Assembly (NCBI RefSeq): GCF_030052815.1
Contig: NC_079496.1
Location: forward strand, 76,807,652 to 76,871,651
DNA from: Hevea brasiliensis
Taxonomy: Eukaryota; Streptophyta; Magnoliopsida; Malpighiales; Euphorbiaceae
Reading direction: 5' to 3'
DNA: 64,000 nt
The translations under genes and the position numbers were made by a program. This document shows positions 58,921-64,000 of the stretch, one piece after another (within the stretch, counting starts at the first letter, position 1; each line of letters begins with the position of its first letter). The notes under the pieces were generated by a model. It saw nothing but the letters and a program-made list of their open reading frames with translations. It did not search any database and was not told the DNA's origin.

Positions 58921-60895
58921 GGTATGGGAACTCTAATTATACTCACATACCACATTTTGGTCACCAATTTTGTTGGTTTTGGTTGTTTTCTCAAAACTTA
59001 GGCCTTTTAAGCGAAATTGCAAATTTTTAGTTTTGGTGTCTTATGTTGCACTATTTCATTGGTCATTTTGCTGTTAGAATTTGGCTAAGTTTTCTCCATA
59101 GAAATTGTTCCTTATTGTCCTAAATTTATTCTCCTTTTTGAATCACTCCAATTGGAGTTTTGTAGCTCAAGTTATAGCTATTTGAATCATGGCTGCCGGA
59201 TTAGACTTAACCCAGATTTTTGGGCACCAAACTGGTTCTGGCAGTTTTAGGTCACCAAATTTGGGTGGCCAAATGACTTGGTTAAGGGAAAAATTTGAAT
59301 TTATGTTCTTCATGAAAGTTTTAGGTCTATATCTCAGCTTTCCACTGGTAAAATTTCAGATCATTTATACCTGCCTAGCCCATGTTATGGCCAAATAAAC
59401 AAACACAGGACAGATTGCCTAATCCGGATTTGGTCAATTTGTTCACTAGGTTTTAGTCACTTTTTTGGGTATGATTCCTCAATGAAAAATGTGTCATTTT
59501 GTGTCTAGTTTCTTTCCCAATTTACCTCACACCAATTGGGCTTGTAAAATTTTAGTTTGGTCCTTGAAAGGGACCTTGGTCATACTGCTTGCATACTACC
59601 TATAACCAGTCTGAATTTCCAATTGGTTCTAACACTTCCAACATACACCAATTGGTCACAAATGACCATTTCTCAACTCAAACATGGTCAAACACACCAT
59701 TTGACCACTTCTTCAATTTTTTTGCCTTTCAAACCCTAGGTGCCAAAATCCTAACTACCTAATTGTTACATTTCACTAAATCAAAGCCTACCAACATCAT
59801 TCCTCAACTCAATTAAGCTTCTATACACTTTTAATTACATCAAATTCATGCATTACCTTGGCAAACCCTAGCTAGCCGAAATCCCTACCTAGGCCTCCAA
59901 TGCTTATTTTCATTTCATTTTATGTAATTTCTAAGTTCATTTAACCATAAACACAAGAATTAAACCAAAAGTTTCAAGTTTGAATCACTAACCTTAGTGC
60001 AGAATTTTCTTCTTCCTTTCCTTCGAGTTTTCTTTTCTTTCTTTCTCTTGGACCTTCTTTTCTAGTTGTCCAAACAAGTTTTATCTATGGTAGGTTATTT
60101 TTTTATGGTGGGATTTTGAGATTGCAAGCTCACCAAAGAGCTTTAATAGAGGTTTATGGGTGAGGGAGAGAGTGAGAGGTGGGAGAAGACAACTTGATGA
60201 AGATGAGTCTTTTTTTGTTTTTTTTTTTTTTCTTTTCTTTTATCAATTTTTATCCTCTATGGAAGACCACAAATCATCCAATTTTATTTTTTTTAATTAG
60301 TTTTTATGGCATCATGCATGATGTCATGCATGATGTCATCACTTTTCACTTTTCCTTTTTCTCTTTTTTTTTTCTATTTATTTTACCATTAGTTCTTTAA
60401 TTTAATTCCCGATTCTGAAATTTTTTTTTCTTCGATTTTATTTTACAGTTAGGTTAGGAGTCAACTCTCGGGGTCAGTTGACCAAATTGCCCCTCCTCGG
60501 TTCGACCCGGTTTGTAAATAATTCAATATTTCTTCCAGATTCTTGACCTAATTATTTGACCGGCTTAACAATTCTTTTTCGTGATTTTCTCTTTTTCACT
60601 ATGTTCGCAATAGTCCTAAGGACTGTGGCGTCACATTTTACGGTTCGAAATTTGAGTTTAAATAGACTTCGCAATCCTTTCAGAGAAGGTCACCCATCGC
60701 TGTGACTCTCGGCTCGTTTAACTTCTTATGTTCTGTTTTTCTTATTTATACTTAACTAATTGGTAATTACTAATTATTTATGTTCAAGGTTTATCTAGTG
60801 TTCTTAAATATGGTTCTAATCCTCTTAATTGTCCGGACCAACACCGGTCACCGGAATAGTAAAATATATCAGGCTATACAAATAAGGGTGTTACA
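58921..60895 (-). repeat. Element Y 5' LTR, right part
   Basis: Continues from 47867, matching 24529-26494. It includes the duplicated CATGCATGATGTC motif at 60309-60342 and the terminal blocks near 60690-60895, and ends GGGTGTTACA at 60895. Confidence 0.93.
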
Positions 60896-61767
60896 AAGAC
60901 ACCTAGTTAAGCCCTAAATGCAAATAATTAGTAATTGCCAAATAGTTAAGTATAAATAAGAAAAAAAAGAACACAAGAAGTTAAATGAGCCGAGATTCAC
61001 AGTGATGAGTGACCTTTTTGGGAATGACTGCGAGGTCAGTCTAAACTCAAATTTCAAATCGTAAAATGTGATGCTGTGATCCTTAGGACTATTGCGAACA
61101 TAGTGGAAAAGAGAAAATCATGAAAAAGAGTTGTTAAGCAGGTTAAATAATTAGGTCAAAGATTCGGAAGAAATATTGAATAACTTGCAAACCGGATTGA
61201 ACCAGCGAGGGGCGATCTGGTCAATTCACCCCTAGAGCTGACTCCTGACCTAACTATCAAATAAAATCAGAGAAAAGAAAATTTCGGAATCAAGAATTAA
61301 ATTAAAGAACTAATGAAAAAAAAATAAATGCAAAAGAAAAAAAAAAGGAAAAAGTTTATTTACATCATGCTTACCTCATTGGATGACATCATCATGATGT
61401 CAAAATCCATTTTAATTTTCCTGCAAATATTGACCAAGTCAACTGAAACTAAAAGACTTAAAAATACCTAAAAAAGAAAAGAAAAAAACTAATTTTAGTC
61501 TTCATCTTCTTCTTTGCCACCCCACCTCTCTCACTTATCACCATTCAAGAGAAACCATGGAAACTTAAATCCAAGCTTGATTCCCACCACTAAAACCTAC
61601 TTTGACCCCCAACTAGTCCACCAAAATTTGTTAGTTCAACTTGAGAAAGAGATTTAGCAAGAAAGAAAGAAGAAAAGAGGAGAAAATTTGAAGATTGAAC
61701 ATCAAAGTTGAGGTAAGAATTTAAATTGAAATTTTTTAGTTTAAAACATATTTTTTGAGTTAATTTA
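60896..61767 (+). repeat. Y2 3' LTR, continuation
   Basis: Begins with the duplicated AAGAC and continues the sequence left at 23086, matching 12035-12325 and then family Y LTR text in inverse orientation (for example the GACCTAACTATCAAATAAAATC region). It contains GATGACATC and GATGTCA in inverted arrangement at 61382-61402. It is interrupted at 61767 by an X LTR, left flank ATTTA. Confidence 0.88.
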
Positions 61768-64000
61768 TGTAACACCCCTATGTTCGGTAGTGCGTTCTAC
61801 AGTTCCGATGACCAGTGTTGTCCGGACAGCTAGAATGCCTAGAACTACACTTAAATATTGATGAGGAGATATAAAATAATGAAATACAAGAAAAGAAAAT
61901 ACAAGAAAAACAAAGAAAAAATAATAGCAATGAAATGTAACCAAGTTAAACGAGTCGAGAACTCTAGCGGTGGGTGGCCGCACCGGGAAGTTGCGGCATG
62001 GACCGTTGACTAGCCCTGGACCACGGGAAACCCTGAAAAATATTTTTAGGACTTAAATAAATGTCTATTAAAACATAAATATCATTAGAAATATCAAATA
62101 AAATTAATTAATTAGTACAAAGAAAAATGGGAAATCGAGAAAATGACAAAACTCGATGTTACCGAAAAATAGGGAATGCAACCTGAACAAGGGCATTATG
62201 GTCATTTGACACCCCGAGTTGTCTTTTGACCTAAATGTCCATTAAAAATAAATGATGTTACACTTAGAAAATCTCATGAAAAATTAAATTGTGGTATATT
62301 ATAATAATAGTGCAAGAAATGGGATATAATTTGAATAACTAAAACTTTAACATATAATATTGTTAATTAAACTAAAGTGGAGCACTAAGGGGTGTTTAAA
62401 CTCATTAAGGGACATGTGTATGTCCATTAAGTGATTCAGTTTCTGGTTCATCTTCTTCATGTCGAATTGAGGTCCCGAAAAATCCTCCATTGCCGTCCCA
62501 TCTTTGAGCTCCCATTTCCCATGATGAAGCCATGATCCTTCAATGCTCCCTTCACTAAAGTTGTTCTACACAACTTGGGCAGTAGATAGGCAGCAAGAAG
62601 ATCAAGTTTTGGTGAGGTTTTGAAGAATTTCAAAAGTGGTAAGTATGTATTTTTGATACTTGTTTCATTAAACCTTGAAGGGATGTTATGGGTAGTTGAA
62701 TTGTGGAAGGATTTTTGAAGTTTGATGAGTTAAGGGAGAGGTACATTTTTGGCAGCCATGGAACTTCAATGAGAGCAATTTATCTTTGCATGTAAATGGT
62801 AGATTAAAGTGTTGATGTAAGTGTTTATGTGTGTAGGAACAAATTTGATGATGTACACTAAATGTATGTGTGATAGTACACTTGATTTTGGAAGCTTGGA
62901 CGTTAATTGAAGAGATGTATAATTCAGAAAACTTGAAGTGTAGATCAAAATATGTTATTTTGTGGTTTGGTTTATGGAATTATATTGTTGAATTATGGTG
63001 TTTGTTATGGCAGCATGTATATGTGTATAAGGGTTTGAGTTTGGACATGTAAATGAGCTTGTCATGTGGTTAAATTGTTTGTAATTTGGACTTAGAAAAT
63101 TTTGTACTATAATGTGCATATCGAATGTGCTTACAAGCTGCCAAGATGACCAACAATGTGAATTAAAATGTGTTTATGTTGTGGTACAAACCAGAATTGG
63201 CATGGATGTGTAACTTGGTAAGTGTTGAATGTGTCCTTTGGTATGTGATGAAGAGTGTGTAGTAGGGCAGTGTGTGTTTTGGCTTAGAACCTTAAGTGTG
63301 TGACTCCAATTGGTATGAGACCAATTGGAGGTGAAACTAGGCACAAAATGTGCCAACTTTTATGATGGAAGCTTACCAAAATTCTGCCTAGAAGGTGACT
63401 TAAAAAATGACCAAATCCGGATTACTGACTTGAAAGCCTGAAAATTGACCATTTGGGCAGTAGTTAGTGTTTTGACCATAACTTACTCAAAACAGGTTCA
63501 ATTGATCTGAAATTTTTACCATGAATATTTGAGACATATATCTACAATTCTTATGAAGACACCAAAGCCTAGAAATGGCTAGAACCAAGCCAAATAGCTT
63601 GCATAATTTTAGGTCCAAAAACTAGCCGAACCAAAAGTGACCTAAAGTTACCATATTGGTACATTCTGTCTAGTATTGGTAAATTGACCATAACTTGGTC
63701 TACAAAACTCATAATGACCTGAAATTTTGCCCCGTGTGCAATAAGACATAGACCTACAAGTTTGTAGTTTGGACCGAAACTCGAAAACTGAGGGAACTAG
63801 GTCGTCTGGCTAGGTAAAAATAGTACACCGAAATCCGGTAAATTACAATAAAATGCAATACACTTGAAAATAAATTTGGTAACTTATACCAACACTAAAG
63901 GGCTATAAAATGTGACATATTGGTAACATTAAACCTAATTCACCTAGAATGCATTGAGGGTCAACATCTTAGGTTGACTAAGGAAATAATAGTATTCAAT
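61768..64000 (+). mobile_element. Family-X LTR, start only (runs past window end)
   Basis: Starts TGTAACACCCCTATGTTCGGT and matches the X LTR in inverse orientation: conserved blocks at 61770-62230, then CCAATTGG and ~200-bp modules from about 63290. It cannot be told here whether this is a solo LTR or the 5' LTR of a whole X element. No coding region is supported. Confidence 0.88.

Larger units (their letters stand above)
23087..60895 (-). mobile_element. Element Y, full-length Ty3/Gypsy chromovirus split by three insertions
   Basis: Minus-strand element with 3' LTR 23087-26494, polypurine tract, gag-pol in three blocks (26542-27662, 30113-31172, 43749-46218), PBS 46388-46399 and 5' LTR 46408-47867 plus 58921-60895. 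Duplications AAGAC flank it at 23082-23086 and 60896-60900. Without its insertions it is about 11.7 kb. The terminal chromodomain and long LTRs suggest the Tekay/Del lineage. Insertions are an X solo LTR in integrase, full X in RT, and full Z in the 5' LTR. Confidence 0.93.
11947..64000 (+). mobile_element. Y2, old Ty3/Gypsy element (right end outside window)
   Basis: Plus-strand element with 5' LTR (11947-15575, disrupted), PBS (15584), decayed gag-pol in two blocks (15758-17090 and 21514-22967), polypurine tract (22968) and a 3' LTR starting at 22982 that continues at 60896. The 3' LTR is interrupted by the whole of element Y. LTR pieces match family Y, so Y2 is an older relative of Y in the opposite orientation. 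It has far more substitutions and stops than Y, X or Z. Confidence 0.85.

Overview
The window is plant repeat DNA with no recognisable host gene. The PBS complementary to plant initiator tRNA-Met, Copia pol with a YVDD motif, and chromodomain-bearing Gypsy pol with 3-4 kb LTRs (Tekay/Del-like chromoviruses) point to heterochromatin of a flowering plant, probably a eudicot. The species cannot be fixed from this sequence. Every base fits a nest of LTR retrotransposons in which younger copies split older ones.

Layout. 1-7510 is a minus-strand Copia element (Copia-1, left LTR cut by the window edge). It sits in the reverse transcriptase of a related Copia-2, whose remains are 7511-8411 and 11625-11946. 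Copia-2 is also split by a solo LTR of Gypsy family Z (8412-11624, target duplication AAAAT) and by an old plus-strand Gypsy element here called Y2 (from 11947 past the window end). Y2's 5' LTR is fused to a truncated family-X LTR (12326-14740). Its internal part is split by a 4.4 kb family-Z solo LTR (17091-21513, duplication TTAAA). Its 3' LTR is split by a minus-strand element Y (23087-60895, duplication AAGAC) and by another X LTR (from 61768).

Element Y is itself split three times: by an X solo LTR (27663-30112, CTTCA), a full-length X element (31173-43748, CAAAT), and a full-length, very young Z element (47868-58915, TAAAA). The deepest order is Copia-2 > Y2 > Y > X or Z. With Y's insertions removed, Y is about 11.7 kb, close to X (12.6 kb) and Z (11.0 kb).

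X, Y and Z share one plan: LTR starting TGTAACACCC, tRNA-Met PBS, gag with a CCHC knuckle, protease, RT, RNase H, integrase with a GPY/F motif and terminal chromodomain, then a polypurine tract. No pol reads through as given. X is broken mainly by glutamine codons turned to TAG. Z is broken by many small indels although its LTRs are nearly identical, which looks partly like a sequencing artefact.

The most interesting signals are: (1) paired hairpins at a fixed place in the LTRs of three families, with stem sequences that change but still pair; (2) a 75-bp GT-AG intron-like insert in the Z integrase; (3) repeated ~200-bp modules inside the LTRs; (4) a tandem array of hairpin units in the Copia-1 leader. 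Sequence comparisons below were made by eye, so identities are approximate.
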